Source: Dugong dugon
Lineage: Eukaryota; Chordata; Mammalia; Sirenia; Dugongidae
Direction of reading: 5' to 3'
Assembly: GCA_030035585.1 (NCBI GenBank)
Contig: CM057465.1
Coordinates: 34,862,001-34,926,000, forward strand
DNA length: 64,000 nt
In this document: positions 44,958 through 57,599 of the stretch, one piece after another
Layout of the letters: each line of letters starts with the position of its first letter
Position numbering within the stretch: position 1 is the stretch's first letter
The notes under the pieces: model-generated
Databases searched by the model: none
What the model was told of the DNA's origin: nothing
What the model saw: only the letters and a program-made list of their open reading frames with translations
Translations under genes and position numbers: made by a program

Positions 44958-45200
44958 ATGCCTGTACTTGGGGTTGCCTCAAAACTGAGGCAGCCAGCTG
45001 TTGGGTCAAAGCCTGTTCATACTGCTCTTCCGATACCAAATCTTGGCACTGCTGGGTTACAGCACTGTTCTTCAAGACCTTTGGAACTTACTGGAACAGA
45101 GAGCTCGATGCTTTCTTGTCAGCTCACATTAAAATCAACCTGTGAATTTGGAGAGAAGAAATCCCTCCAAGGAAAAGCCAAGGAGACAGAAGACAGTAAG
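44958..45200 (+). CDS. NAV3: NAV3 (neuron navigator 3), first coding exon
   Basis: The exon encodes 81 residues starting MPVLGVASKLRQPAVGSK and ending GKAKETEDSK. I recognise it as the N-terminus of mammalian NAV3, a large microtubule- and actin-associated protein of the unc-53 family with an N-terminal CH domain, coiled coils and a C-terminal AAA-type ATPase. It is expressed mainly in the nervous system. This exon is the unstructured Ser/Thr/Lys-rich lead-in just before the CH domain. The start codon has G at -3 (GAAGCC before ATG). The exon ends exactly on a codon (AAG) at 45200, before the donor GTTAGT, so it is phase 0. From memory of the human protein the length is identical and a handful of residues differ. 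The CH-domain exon is not in the remaining 18.8 kb, consistent with a very long intron 1. No stop or frameshift is present. Confidence 0.93.
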
Positions 45201-45206
45201 GTTAGT
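45201..45206 (+). other. NAV3: Splice donor of NAV3 exon 1
   Basis: AAG|GTTAGT matches the donor consensus well. It immediately follows a codon boundary. Confidence 0.85.
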
Positions 45207-46032
45207 GGCTGAAGGTTACCTGTAGACTTACATAGATACAACGCAAATTTCTTTTTAGATAGAATATAAAGCATGCTGTGAAATGGGGATTAGTAGAGAA
45301 ATACCAGTGTAAGAAAGTAACTTGAATAGCTGAAAAGCTGACTGTTTAGCCTACGTAAAAATATATAGTTTAAAGTTGTTGCAAAAGGTGTGAACAGAAT
45401 TCTCTGAGTATGCCTATTTTGTAATCACTTGGTATTACTTATTGATGAAGTGCTTAGTTATTCCTAGGCATCATTCTCTTCCTGATAAGCATAACTAATC
45501 ACAGATGTGAAAAAAAGGGGAACATATTTTTCGTGTATATTAAACAATGTAAATAAAGGTTTGTTTGTAGTAACCCATATAGATGCCACCACTTTTTCCT
45601 GGATGTCATTCATTCTTTAAACAATCTTGGTTTAAATGTTTATATCCTAGATGGCTTACTTCATTGCTATTTGAAGGAAAACGAAGTCTTATTTTTCTTA
45701 ATACTGCACCTTTGTCTGGATTTTCACTTGTAAATTGAAACCCTACTGTTTTACTTATTACTAACATCTTTCTCAGTCATTTAATTTATGATATTTTGTG
45801 AGCATTTAACTCAAAGCTCTTGGTTCCTAAACTATACTGGAATCATTTTTTCTAGATGCTGAGTATTAGCTTGGCCCTGCAGTTGATGAACTTCATGGGA
45901 ATTCATTTGTACCTTGATGAACATCACTGTTTAGTACCATATTAACTATGATGTCTAGCTTTCTAAAGTCACCATACTCACCTCTGGCTTCTTAGAATAT
46001 GTTTTGATTTTACTTTTCTACCCAAATGTAAT

Positions 46033-46093
<61 letters not shown>

Positions 46094-48499
46094 ACTGTCA
46101 TATATACAAACTTCATATAGAAATCGACTCTGCAAATAAAAATGAAGCCACTCCTTTTGTCTGAAATCCCTATTTCATCTATCTTTACCTGTTCATAGCC
46201 TTTCAGGTGCAGCCAAAATGCAAGTTCCTCCATAAAATCTTTACTAGCCATCCATTCCCACCTTTCCTGTCCTGTGATTCTTTGTAGAAATACTTAGAGC
46301 ATCTTTATTTATTATAGTGTATTTTAAATAGCTGAATAATTATTCTTTCTTTTCCTACTAAATTGGAAATTTATTGATGGCAAGGTCCATATCTAATTCT
46401 GTGCTTTGCCCCATCCTAATTCTTTATGCATGTAATAATTTAGTAGTAATTGAATGAATCAGTACATAGACAAATGAATCAATGAGTGAATAAACAATTA
46501 TCCTGAGAAACATTTAGTGAAGTTAGTAGATCTATTTGGATCATTTCATCTATAAAACAAGAGGTTTGGAATAGATGATTAAGCTATATTCTTTCTTTTC
46601 TGTTTTAGGAAAGCATTGTCAAAGTAAGAAAGATGAGTTAAAATATTTAATTATAAGCTTATAGTTCAGAGCCTATTGTGACAATCCAGGGTAAAAATAG
46701 GAAAGTGATAAATTATCAAGAAAAAACCCAAATATTAACTTTATGCACATAATTAAAAATTAGTGTCATAAATTATTTTCTAATATTCTGTGTACTCACA
46801 ATGGCATATGTGTATTAGCTGAAAATAATAGATAAACTCATTTTCTTTAGTGACATGGCTATTGTCTTTGTAGGTTTAGTCAAACTTCCACTTTGCTAGA
46901 TGGCTTGGCCCAACACTTAACAACTATGAGTACTGTTTGCAGTAGAATTTTGGATGATCTTCTTGGTTAGCACATATATTAATCAAACATATGAGATTCC
47001 AATGAGACTCTGTGGTAAGCAATGTTGTACTTATAGGAATGTCACTTAGCAGATTAAAAGCTTTTTTCAAACAAATGTAAAGAATGCCTGGTCAGCATTT
47101 GAGAATATTTCAAAATGTTAAAAAGAGTATATTTTGAGATGTTTGTAAAGTTTTGAGAAAATAAAACTGATAAAAATAGCAAAAATAATTAAGATAATTA
47201 GAGAAAATTAGACTTGGCTCCAAATGATAGACAATTTAAAATAATAATAGTATAAACAAGATATGAGTGTATTTCTTTTACATGTGGAGGAAATCTGGAG
47301 GGAAGCAGTTGGTGGCTAGTAGGGTGACTTCATGAAGTTTTCAGGGAATCAGGCTCTCTTTGTTTCACCTATTTGTGGCTTCAACCTCACGATATTGAGT
47401 GGGTGATTTGGCTCCATTGAGCAAGAAGGAGTAAGTGACTTAGAAAGACACACCTTGTTTATTAAGATTCTTCTGCATCCTATTGGTCTGTATATAGTCC
47501 TAAGGCCTTACCTAGCTGAAGTGGAGACTGAAGATGTAGTGTTTATTCTAGGCAGCTATATTCCCAGTTAAAAACTGTGGATTCTATTTCTAAGGAAGAA
47601 GAAAGAATAGAGAATGCCCACAATAGATGACTGTCATTAGAAACGCTTACGTGGAGTACTGTGGTAGTCCCTGAACCATACAGCCTTATAGTGTGGTTAA
47701 AGAGAATGAACTGATACATGACAATGTTGCAAGTGTCTCCTCAGTCCAGCACATCCTTCTCCTATTCCTGTTTTTACTTAGTTAAATACCATCATTCCAG
47801 TCATCTAATCTTGAATTCCTATGGTAATGTCTGGTGATATACATAACCTACTGAACATCCCGTAATTTGCCAGAAATTGGAGATTTCACTTGTGTTATAG
47901 CTTGGATTTATCCCCATCTGTATATTCCCATTGCCAACACCCATGTTTTGGCACTTTTTACGTTTTCTGTAAATGATTGCAATAATTCCAAGCTGGTCTT
48001 CTTTTCTCCTGTGCCTTTCTACTATCATCTATCCAACACATTCAACACCTGCTTGTTCAAAAAATTTTAGTAATTTCTCATGGCTTACAAATTCTTTGTC
48101 CAGACATTCTAGGCACTCAATTGTTGTCGTCTCTTCTTTTTTATATTTTTTTTCTCTCCTCTACATCATCTTCATCCTCTATCATAGCTCTGTGTAGCTA
48201 CTACGTCCCGAATGTCTTCTACTTGAGCATCCAAATTATCCAGACTGCTTAGTCACATTGTTGTTCAATAGATACATAACACTAGTTCCAGACTCCACAT
48301 CACACACATTTGGACGCTCCATCACGATATCTTAACGGCTTAAGTTTTCCCTAGCTCTCTCTTATCTGATTTCATACTCTTCTTGAATTTTCTAATGTCT
48401 ATTCTCATATGGTTATGTTTTTCCATTCTGCCTGAGAATTCTCTCAAATGTGGGGCAGAGTCATTTTGCCTTGGAAACTTAAGAATCTAGACGTAAAGA
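45207..48499. other. NAV3 intron 1, unique sequence
   Basis: AT-rich DNA with no exon seen. Holds the microsatellite at 46033-46089. Confidence 0.6.
46033..46089. repeat. Compound microsatellite (TC)n(TA)n
   Basis: About 11 TC units followed by about 17 TA units, uninterrupted. Confidence 0.97.
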
Positions 48500-49112
48500 T
48501 ACAACCATTGATCTCTACTCATCTGAAACAAAAGAAAAAGAAGGAAACCCAAGACTTAGAGAAGAAACTAGCCTGCAGGACTGTCTCAGGAACCACAACC
48601 TCATCCACCCTGAGACCAGAAGAGCTAGTGGTGCCACGTTACCACTAACGATCATTCTGATCAGAGCCACCATAGGTGGATCCTGATAGAATGGGAGAAA
48701 AATGTGGAACATTACTGGACTGGTGGAGACTTGAGGACTGTCAGAAACTATTGCTCTGAGATACTATTTAAACCTGGAACATTAACTATCCCCTGGGGTC
48801 ACCTTTTAGCTAAATAACAGATTGGCTCACAAAATAAAGAATACCACCTGTGAGTGCTGTGCTCCTTAAAAAAAAATCATCTATATATAACAAAATGGTC
48901 AACAATTACTTTAAAATAAAGATGAGAAGGTAACAGGGTAGGGAAACTAGATTACTGGAAATGAAACCACCAGAACAGAAATAATGAGGATGTTCACGCA
49001 TTGTGAAGAATGTAACCAGTGTGACTGAGCAATTTGTGTAGAATTGTTGAATGAGAACTTAATCTGCCATGTAAACTTTCAATGAAACCACAATAAAATA
49101 TTATTTAAAAAA
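48500..49112 (+). mobile_element. L1 LINE 3'UTR fragment
   Basis: 'acttagagaagaaactagcc', 'accctgagaccagaagagctagtggtgcc', 'ttcacgcattgtgaagaatgtaaccagtgt' and 'aatttgtgtagaattgttgaatgagaac' follow an afrotherian L1 3'UTR. It ends in 'cacaataaaatattatt' and an A-rich tail. 5' truncated; non-coding. Confidence 0.7.
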
Positions 49113-49319
49113 ATGTTTAAAATTAAAAACAGAAAAGCCATGGGAAAACATGATTACTATACTCTTTTTAACTTTAGGACTTTTTTTTTTTTTAATTTAT
49201 CCTTTTTTTTTTTTTTTAACCTCAAAATATCAGCGATACTCATGGTTCTTACCATGGTTTAGGGGGATGTGTAGGAATAGGAATAGAGGAACCAGCTTTC
49301 TAAGGGAATGCTTTTTAGA

Positions 49320-49376
49320 CCTCTAGGCTATGAATTGGAATCAACTCGACGGCCATGGGTTTGGTTTTAGTTTTTA
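49320..49376 (+). mobile_element. AfroSINE tail fragment
   Basis: 'ggctatgaattggaatcaactcgacggccatgggtttggttttag' is the AfroSINE 3' end alone. Confidence 0.85.
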
Positions 49377-50039
49377 GGGATCATCCCAGACCTATATTAG
49401 CAGCAAATACAGGTAAACATAGTGCTTTGTGGAAGGAAAATTATCTTTTTTCTTTAGCCTCAATATATGTTCCTAAATCTGTCATAATTGGAAATAAAAG
49501 GAAAATTAATATGTTAAGTATATTTTTATTTTATGCATAATTTAATGTTTTTTGTCACCTTAGTGAAAGTGTACCTTGACTACAGAGTTTTTTGCAGGAT
49601 AAAAAATAGTTTTAAAAGAAATGTGAACATGATATTAATTTTTTTAAACTTAGAATTCAGTTTTAACTATCATTAGTTGAAAGCAAATGAATACCAACTT
49701 GCCCCCCATCCAAAAACACAAACAAAAAAAGTATATGGAGGTAACAGGTTGGGGAAGAAGGTTCTATTTTAGCCCAGCTCAGCAAACAACATATAATTAA
49801 GCATTAGACATTCCTATTCTTGAAAATTCCTCGGCTGTATCTACCACTGAGAAGTCCTCACTGACCATCGCTTCTCAGTTCCCAGCCTCCTTCCTACATG
49901 GTCTGCCACCAGCAATCTTTTACACCTACGCCCATTTCCAACTTCTTTCCAGTCTTGGGCCCATTCACTCTTTCCCTCTTGAACTGCCTGTGAAAACTCA
50001 AAATTATTTTTACATTATTATGTAAAACAATTATTTTTT
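49377..50039. other. NAV3 intron 1, unique sequence
   Basis: No exon or classed repeat was found. Confidence 0.5.
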
Positions 50040-50230
50040 GAGTACCTATTCTTTCCCTTATACTTTATAGGAAATTTGTAATTTTATTCTCCCAGCATTT
50101 CAAAGAAGGTGTTATTATCATCCCTCTTTTACAGAGAAATAAACTGAGGTTTGGAGAGAGTAGGAAACAATCCCAAGATCAGCCAGTTAAATCAGAAATC
50201 CAGAATTTGAATTCAGTATGTTCCTATAAA
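50040..50230 (-). repeat. MIR SINE
   Basis: Reverse MIR: 'gttattatcatccctcttttacagagaaataaactgaggtttggagag' and 'atccagaatttgaattcag'. Confidence 0.75.
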
Positions 50231-51009
50231 GCCTTTTTTTCTCCGTTACTTTATACCTTCGTAATGAAAGAATGCATGATGTTTTTTTCTAGATTTACCT
50301 TATCCTCCAAAGCTTACCCATTCTTTAAGACTTATTTCAAGAGTCAAAGGAGAATATGAACAAATTACTGTGGAGGTTAATAGGAGAGTTTACAAACAGT
50401 TGGGGAGATCTAAAGAAACTTCTTAAAGTGGTGGCATTTATGTAAATTGTAGTATGGACATTTAATTTTCCTACTCCAGTGTAGGTACTGTTTCTAACTG
50501 TTTTGTTCAAATTTGAAAAGCAGAAGATACTCAAAAGCATTAGTTAACCTGAATATATAGGAAACTTAAAGAGCAATATAGACAAGCAAATATACTGCGC
50601 GGATTCCCGTTGGCATCCAGTCGATTCCAACTTATAGCAACCTTATATAAGTGCTAAAGAGGGCAATGCTTTATGTAGGATCTTAGAGAAATCTTATTTG
50701 GATAGAGCATTCAGAAAAAATTCCATCAAATAGTTGGAATTTAAGGGGCTGACAGAACTCAGATATAGAGAAGAAAAAGCATTCTTTTGAGGAAAGTTTG
50801 CATACAAGGCATGTCCAGTGAGTAAACAGTTATAATTGGAGCAGATTGTTTATAGAAAGATTTTGGGTCAGATTATAAATGGAGGCAGACTTCATTAGGT
50901 AGACAGTTTGGAAGGCTCTTATGTAAGAATGAGACAAAATTACTCTGGCAATGGTATTTTGGAAAAATCATAGCAGAGAGGGTCAAATATTAACTATATT
51001 TGTAGAAGA
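50231..51009. other. NAV3 intron 1, with AfroSINE tail at 50600-50655
   Basis: 'cccgttggcatccagtcgattccaacttatagcaaccttat' is a reverse AfroSINE tail fragment. The rest is unique. Confidence 0.6.
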
Positions 51010-51195
51010 CTTGCTTTATGTTGAGTGCTGGGCCAAACACTTTACATGATGTATCCCATTTAATCTTCAAAATAGACTTATGATGTAAACAGTTTATTAT
51101 TATCCCCATTTTACAGATGAGGAAACAGACTTAGAGAGGTTAAATTACTTATCAATATCTCAATGGAGAGGCGCTCAAATTAAAGCCATCTCATT
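51010..51195 (-). repeat. MIR SINE
   Basis: Reverse MIR, clear core: 'tgagtgctgggccaaacactttacatgatgtatcccatttaatc' and 'cccattttacagatgaggaaacagacttagagaggttaaa'. Confidence 0.85.
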
Positions 51196-52344
51196 TCCAG
51201 AAAAATTTACTCTAAACTACAACTTCTTTTAAGGTGGGAATGATGGGGAGGGAGGAGGAGGAGGGCTATTGATTTACTTTATTTTTATATAGAATAGTAG
51301 GGTTTGTTTTAAATATTGAATATGCAGTACTAGTGAATTGAAAATGAATCATTGATTGTACTCAGGAGCCTAGAATTATTAGAAGACAATTAAGTTGACA
51401 CATGGTTTCTGCTGAATTGTTTGAATAATAGAAATAAACAAAAGGAAGTCCACAATAGAAGTATAGCAGCAGATGTCAATAGAGTAGATCACTTGCTCTG
51501 GCTTCCAGCTGTTTCCTTCTTGGAGAAGACGCCTGATTGCTGAGGACTGTCCATGCTCATGTTGGCTTGCTCACGTGGTAGCTCTTCCAGAGCTGGCCAG
51601 GCCTATAGCTGCATAGGTCAGCTCACAGGTCCCTAGATGATTCCGTCTTCCTTTCCTGTTTCTGCTTTGTGTGCATATTTAGTTATTTGTAAAGAAACGT
51701 GATAATTTCTTTTTTCTCTTTATAACTCATGCTTCAAATTTCACCATTAAGATATTATGGTCATTTTTATTGTTTTTGCCTTTGTGGTAGCTACAGTATG
51801 AATAATGCTGTGATGATACCTGCATTTTATCATTTTCTCTACTGGCAGAAGGCTTTGCTTTTTAATACTATACATTTACTGCCCTTTGAATAGGAATTGT
51901 GGAAGTGTGACATATAATATTATTTCCTATTACTTTAGTGTGTGCTTTTACGAAGTCTTTAAAGAATTATGTCTCATGCTTTTTCCTATGACTAGATTCC
52001 TGGTTTAGCTATGAAACTTAAAAATCTGGATGTCAGTTATATGTGATTAAATATTATTGAAAATCTAGTATAACTTTTTTATTGATTTTTTGTGTATATA
52101 TTGTGTCTATTTCTGATGATTTGCCAAATACATTCTTCCTAGGGCCTTCCTGACCAGTATCATTGATATCTTTTTTTTTCTTTAATAAGAAAAGAAGGCA
52201 TTCAATATATTGTTTACTGAAACATAAAATTAATAGACAGTGTCATTAACTTTTAAGCAAATAATAACTATATGATTGATAGGATGTGTCCAACAAAATC
52301 CTTGACCAATCTTGGATTTTAAAGTATTAGATGGCATAGTGAAA
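51196..52344. other. NAV3 intron 1, unique sequence
   Basis: No exon or classed repeat was found. Confidence 0.5.
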
Positions 52345-52500
52345 ACAACACAGGGCTATGAGAGCAAAGATTTGAATTCAACTTCTGTATTTTTAAGGGA
52401 AAAGTCATTTAAGTTTTCTGGACTTCAATATCTGTATCTGTAAAAAATAAAATGAGGATAATAGTAACTTCATAAAACTTTCTAAGAGTAACCTTAGTAG
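52345..52500 (+). repeat. MIR SINE
   Basis: 'gcaaagatttgaattcaacttctg', 'agtcatttaagttttctggacttcaatatctg' and 'aaaatgaggataatagtaacttcat'. Confidence 0.7.
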
Positions 52501-52597
52501 TATCTACTCCCTTTGTCTTTCCTCAGGACTTTGTCCCTTAAGTTATTGTATTTCTCTTGGATTTTCAATCCCTTCTTTTCCAGTGACTCTTTTTGAC

Positions 52598-52811
52598 CAG
52601 GATATTTCAACCTAGGCACTAGGGACATTTCGAACCAGATCATTCTGTTTTATGAGGGGGCTGTTCTGTGTATGGAGGATGTTTAGCAGCTTCCCTGCTT
52701 ACACCTACTAGATGCCATTAGTATCCTCCCAGTTGTGACAACCAAAAATGTCTTTGCAGACATTGCTAAATGTCCCCCAGGCACAAAATTGCCCTCAGTT
52801 GAGAACCACTG
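52598..52811 (-). mobile_element. MER5A-like hAT DNA transposon remnant
   Basis: Reverse MER5A: 'gttgtgacaaccaaaaatgtctttgcagacattgctaaatgtcccccagg' and the end 'ttgagaaccactg'. Near full length (about 214 bp), a non-autonomous hAT-Charlie fossil. No transposase. Confidence 0.85.
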
Positions 52812-53149
52812 CTATAGACTTAATTTCCAAAAATGCTCAAGTCTCTGTTATTTTTGATCATCATCATCATTTCCTTCACCCTCCTTCAAGCTAGCACTTC
52901 ATCTCTCTGACGTTTCATATGTACCTCTTGAAAGAGTAGTTATGTTCATTGCCACTATTCCAAGCCTTTCATTTGTTCTAACTCTCTTGATCTCTGACTT
53001 CTATTCTGTTTTCCTAGAGGTCACTAATGGCTTCTGAAAAGATATTATGCTTGGTTGACATTTTACCTCTTGTCCTCTTTATTTGCAGTATTTCATACCT
53101 GCTGACCACAATTCTCTTTTTGAAACTTTCCAATATTTACTAGCAAACT

Positions 53150-53310
53150 GACCCTGGCAAGTCGGTTCATATCTAAGTCTCAGTTTATGCATTTGTGAAA
53201 TGAGAATAATAATATAAACTGTCCTGCAAGACTGTAGTGAAGATTATCTGAGATATTGCATATTAAGTATATGTTAACAGAATACCAAGTACACAGTTGG
53301 TGGTCAACAT
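53150..53310 (+). repeat. MIR SINE
   Basis: 'aagtctcagtttatgcatttgtgaaatgagaataataatataaactg' and 'gaagattatctgagat' follow the MIR 3' half. Confidence 0.7.
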
Positions 53311-54089
53311 TTAAAAATATTCGTGTTATAATGTTATAAGTGCATCTAATAGTTCAGTACAAAAATTAATTAAAGATTGGTAGTATAATAGAGGAGGCAA
53401 TGGTTAATTCTCCATATATGGGGAAAGTAACATTCTAACCATGTATTGAAGAATAAGTTTGATTTAACCAAGCAAATAGGGAAAAATAACGTTCTGGATA
53501 GGATAGCGTGTACCACGGCATGCAATACGGCACTGTGTTTAGGAAACTACAGATTTTTTACTATTTCTAAAATACAGGATGTAATCATAAACTAGCATAT
53601 ATTTTCCTGCAATTCTGCCTGGAGAAAAAATAAAAATCACCAGATGAGAGGGCAAGAGAAGTGAGATTGAGTTGCAGCAGTAGGAAGATGGTGTTAAATG
53701 TTACACTAAAGAGTTTGGACTTATTCTGTAGAGGATAGAGGGAGGTATGCTAAGTATCAAAGTGATCTGATTAAGTCTGTATTTTAGAAAGATGATAATG
53801 AAGTGTAGGATAGAAAGATCCAGTAAAGGGGGAATAGTTCAAAAATGAAGGTGAGATAGAGAGTGTGATAGAGCAAAATTTTGGCTAAAATACCAAGAAC
53901 TAGACCAACGGAAGAAGGACAAGCCTAGTACTAGCGCCTGTAGCCATTTGGATTAATTTATTAATTATTAACAACCCACAAAAGCCTAACTGTTGAAGGA
54001 TAAATATATTTTCCTTCACACAGAAATCTATAGTTACATAGGAAACGATAATTTGTGAACTCAGCAGCAAGTAGCATCTAAAACTCATG
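53311..54089. other. NAV3 intron 1, unique or old repeat
   Basis: The part near 53690-53800 ('gagtttggacttattctgtagaggatag..gtgatctgattaa') looks like an ancient repeat that I cannot class. No exon was seen. Confidence 0.45.
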
Positions 54090-54240
54090 ATAGTTACTAA
54101 CACTGTTTGAGTAATTACTATGGGATAGATGTTTTGCCTAACTTATTATTATTCAAATTAAACAGATGTAGAAACTGAGCTCAGAGAGATGTGAGGGTGG
54201 AGCTAGAATTCTTTTCTAGGTCTATTTGAATCCTATGCGC
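54090..54240 (-). repeat. MIR SINE
   Basis: Degraded reverse MIR: 'ttaaacagatgtagaaactgagctcagagagatgtgag'. Confidence 0.65.
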
Positions 54241-54967
54241 TTGCTCTCTCATCTTCTTCTCTGTCTCTCCCTGGCAACAATGTGGAAGCCACAGTCAAAA
54301 CCAATGCTATTCTTTTCTCTGTTTGTGAATACTGAGTCACATAATAGGGAAAAAAAAAAAAGAAGCGTTCTTGCCACGAATGCTAATTTCTCTCTGAACT
54401 CTTCCACCTCCTACAGCCCCCACTATTGCTCAATTTTTGCTTTTAAAAGTGTTTTCTTTGGATTCCTGTTCACTGAGGCCAATAGAAAAGTTCAGTATCT
54501 GTGGGATAGTTCATTAACTGGTTATGTGGCAAGACATCCCCATGTTGCCAGTAAATTGAATCATTTGTTTAAAAAAAAGTATTGCAATTCTGTCTGAAGA
54601 AAAAGTCACCAGATGAGAGGGGAAAGTGTGGTGGCAAAACTTCATCATTTATCCAATAAAGTAATGTGATTGACTCTCCAAAAAAAAAAAAAAAAAAAAA
54701 AAAAGACACAAAACCAGACAAAACAGGACATTTCTTTTTGCCGTATTTTGAATTTGAAGTTGAAAATGGACTTTTGTAAAACTGAAACTGGTATGGACAT
54801 GTTCACAATTTTCTATAGTGAATTGTGTTGGAGTAAACTTTATAAAGAATCAAAATGACATTGTATTAGTTAAGGTATGCTAGTTTCTTTAACAGATAAA
54901 CCCCAAATCTCAATTGCTTAACACAGTGGAAGTATATTTTTCACAACTTCAACCATTCCATTTAGTA
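54241..54967. other. NAV3 intron 1; 25-bp A-run at 54680-54704
   Basis: No exon was seen. The A-run follows 'gtaatgtgattgactctcc' and is not attached to a recognised element. Confidence 0.5.
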
Positions 54968-55180
54968 AAAGGTTGACAAACTGCAGGCCAAATCTGACCC
55001 ACTGCCTGATTTTATAAGTGAAGTCTTAATGGAATGCAGCCATGAATGTTTGGTTATGTGTTATCTATGGTTGCTTTTTTGCAATAATGGCAGAATAGAG
55101 TAATCACAACAGAGACTATATGACCCGCAATTCCTAAAATGTTTACTATTGGATCCTTTACAGAAAAAATTTACTGAGAC
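54968..55180. mobile_element. hAT-type DNA transposon remnant
   Basis: 'ggttgacaaactgcaggccaaatctgacccactgcctgatttt', 'ggaatgcagccatgaatgtttggttatgtgttatctatggttgctttt' and 'cctttacagaaaaaatttactgag' are the ends and middle of a common mammalian DNA element. The family name is uncertain. Confidence 0.7.
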
Positions 55181-56496
55181 TTGTGCATGATAACTTAGAA
55201 ACCCAGAAACTTCCATTGGTCTTGTGCTTGGTATTTCAGTCAGTTGTCAGCGAAGGAGGAATAATTAAAAATGGCAGAGGAAGCTTGTAAATTATACATA
55301 TCACTTCCACTCAGTTTCATTGGTCAGGACTTGGTCCTAAGACTATATCTAATTGCAAGGGAAACTAGAAAATATACTCAGATACTCAAGATTAAGCAAA
55401 AATGTGTATATTAAAAACACTATAAGGTGTCAAGGGGTCTTTTCCAGATTGTCAATCAACATCGGTTGTCCTGAATTATAGGGATGTGTCTTTAAAAGCA
55501 GAACACAGAATACAAAAACGACCATAATTATACTCAAGTCACTAAATGTACAGAAAGAAAATAAAAATTTTGCAGTCAATCCAAGATTAACTTTTAGCTG
55601 TACAAAAGTGTATAAAAACTTCATGATTGTCTTACGACTCATCCTCCGTGTCTCTGCCATATGATTTTGCTAACAACCTTCAATTTCTCATGTTCAAACC
55701 TGCTTATACAGACTCACATCCCAGAAGGTAACTGTCTTTTGACCCTATGCTCTTGCTTCTATTTGCTTCAGGCTCCACTGATTCAGCACTGCCTTTTAGC
55801 ATTCTTTTACCATTTCCAGATACTATCCATCAGAGCCAGATCAGCAAGGCCAAAACAGTGTCAGACCTGAATTCTAGAAGTTAAACTTAAAGAATCCCCT
55901 GGTGGAGTGAGGCATCACAGTGGGAAGAAGGCATTTGTTGCTGCATAGATGTTGCCAAACGGGTGGCTGCATAGTGTGTGAGGGAGTATTGGTTCTCTTG
56001 GCCTGGAGACACCATGCAGCTCCTGTCAGCACGTTGCAAATTGATTCCAAGGCGGACAAAGTGGGAATGAGTTAATGGGTCACTGAAAAATTCGTCATGA
56101 GTATTTAAAGAAGCTAATCATATAAAAATTCTTGCTAATCATGGTAGGTAGATAAAAAGAGTAGCTCATGGGACAACTTCTATTCAAATGTAAGGTGAAT
56201 TTTTAAAAGATGTTGGACTTTGTTGTTTGATTTAGTGTGCATATCGTTACCTAGGTTTATACCTCTTTTTCACAGTGTTTACTGCTTAGCTTTAGTTTGG
56301 ATCAATTTTAGTTGATAAGCTTTTAGACTTCAGAAATATACAGATTATATATTTTTCTTTATTTCCTCTAAATACTTATATTTCTAATATAATCTTGTTG
56401 TGCCTTGTTTTGAAAGCAATTTTAATTTCTACATAGTGTGATATTTTAGCCTGAACTTTTAGATATTATGATTATTTTGACCCTTAAACACAAAAT
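55181..56496. other. NAV3 intron 1, unique sequence
   Basis: No exon or classed repeat was found. Confidence 0.5.
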
Positions 56497-56622
56497 GACA
56501 CATTGCTGTCAAGTTGATTCCAACACATAGTGACCGGATAGGACAGAGTAGAACTGCCCCACAGGGTTTCCAAGAAACGGCTGGTGGATTCAAACTGCCA
56601 ACACTTTGATAAGCAGCTGAGC
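56497..56622 (-). mobile_element. AfroSINE, cut by the L1 insertion
   Basis: Reverse AfroSINE from 'cattgctgtcaagttgattccaacacatagtgaccgg' to 'ttgataagcagctgagctg', where it stops in mid-head at the L1 poly-A (reverse T-run). The remaining head should lie beyond the L1's far end, outside the window. Confidence 0.9.
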
Positions 56623-57599
56623 TGTTTTTTATTTTTATTTTTACTTTTTGTATTGTACTTTAGATGAAGGTTTAGAGAACAAATAGTTTCCTATTAAACA
56701 GTTAGTACACATATTGCTGTATGGCAGTGGTTAACAACCCCATGACATGTCGGCACTCTCCCTTCTCGACTTTGGGTTCCCTATTACCAGCTTTCCTGTC
56801 CCCTCCTGCCTTCTAGTCCTTGTCCCTGGACTGTTGTGCGCCAGTAGTCTCGTTTTGTTTTATGGGGCTGTCTAATCTTTGGCTGAAGTGTGAACCTTGG
56901 GAGTGACTCCATTCCTGAGCTAAACGGGGGTCCGGGGGCCATACTCTTGAGGTTTCTCCAGTCTCTGTCAGGCCAGTAAGTCTGGTCTTTTTTTATGAGT
57001 TAGAATTTTGTTCTACATTTTTCTCCAGCTTTGTCTGGGACTCTCTGTTGTGATCCCTATCAGAGCAGTCAGTGGTAGTAGCCAGGCACCATCTAGATAT
57101 ACTGAACTCAGTCTGGTGGAGGCCGTGGTAGCTGTGGTCCATTAGTCCTTTGGACTAATCTTTCCCTTGTATCTTGTTTTCGTCATTCTCCCTTGCTCCC
57201 GATGGGATGGGACCAGTGGAGTATCTTAGATGGCTGTTCACAGGCTTTTAAGACCCCAGACACTACTCACCAAGGTAGAATGTAGAACATTTTCTTTATA
57301 AATTGTGTTATGTCAGTTGAGCTAGATGATCCCCAAGACCATGGTCCCCACAGCCCTCCGCCCAGCAATTCAGTCCCTCAGGGAGTTTGGATGTGTCTAT
57401 GGAGCTTCTTTATGAACTTCCCTTTTACAGGTTGTACTGGCTTCCCCAGTATTGTGTACTGTTTTACCCTTCACCAAAGTTACCACTTATATATTGTCTA
57501 TTTAGTATTCCCCCACCTCTCCCATCCCTTATAACCAACAAAGATTGTTTCTTTTTCTGTGTAATGCTTTTCATGAGTTTTTACAGTAGTGATCTCATA

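Noticed and set aside
44858..45145. 95-codon frame overlapping the NAV3 exon
   Set aside because: It starts on TTG, not ATG, and is a shifted frame over the real exon. The NAV3 frame is recognised and ends at a donor.
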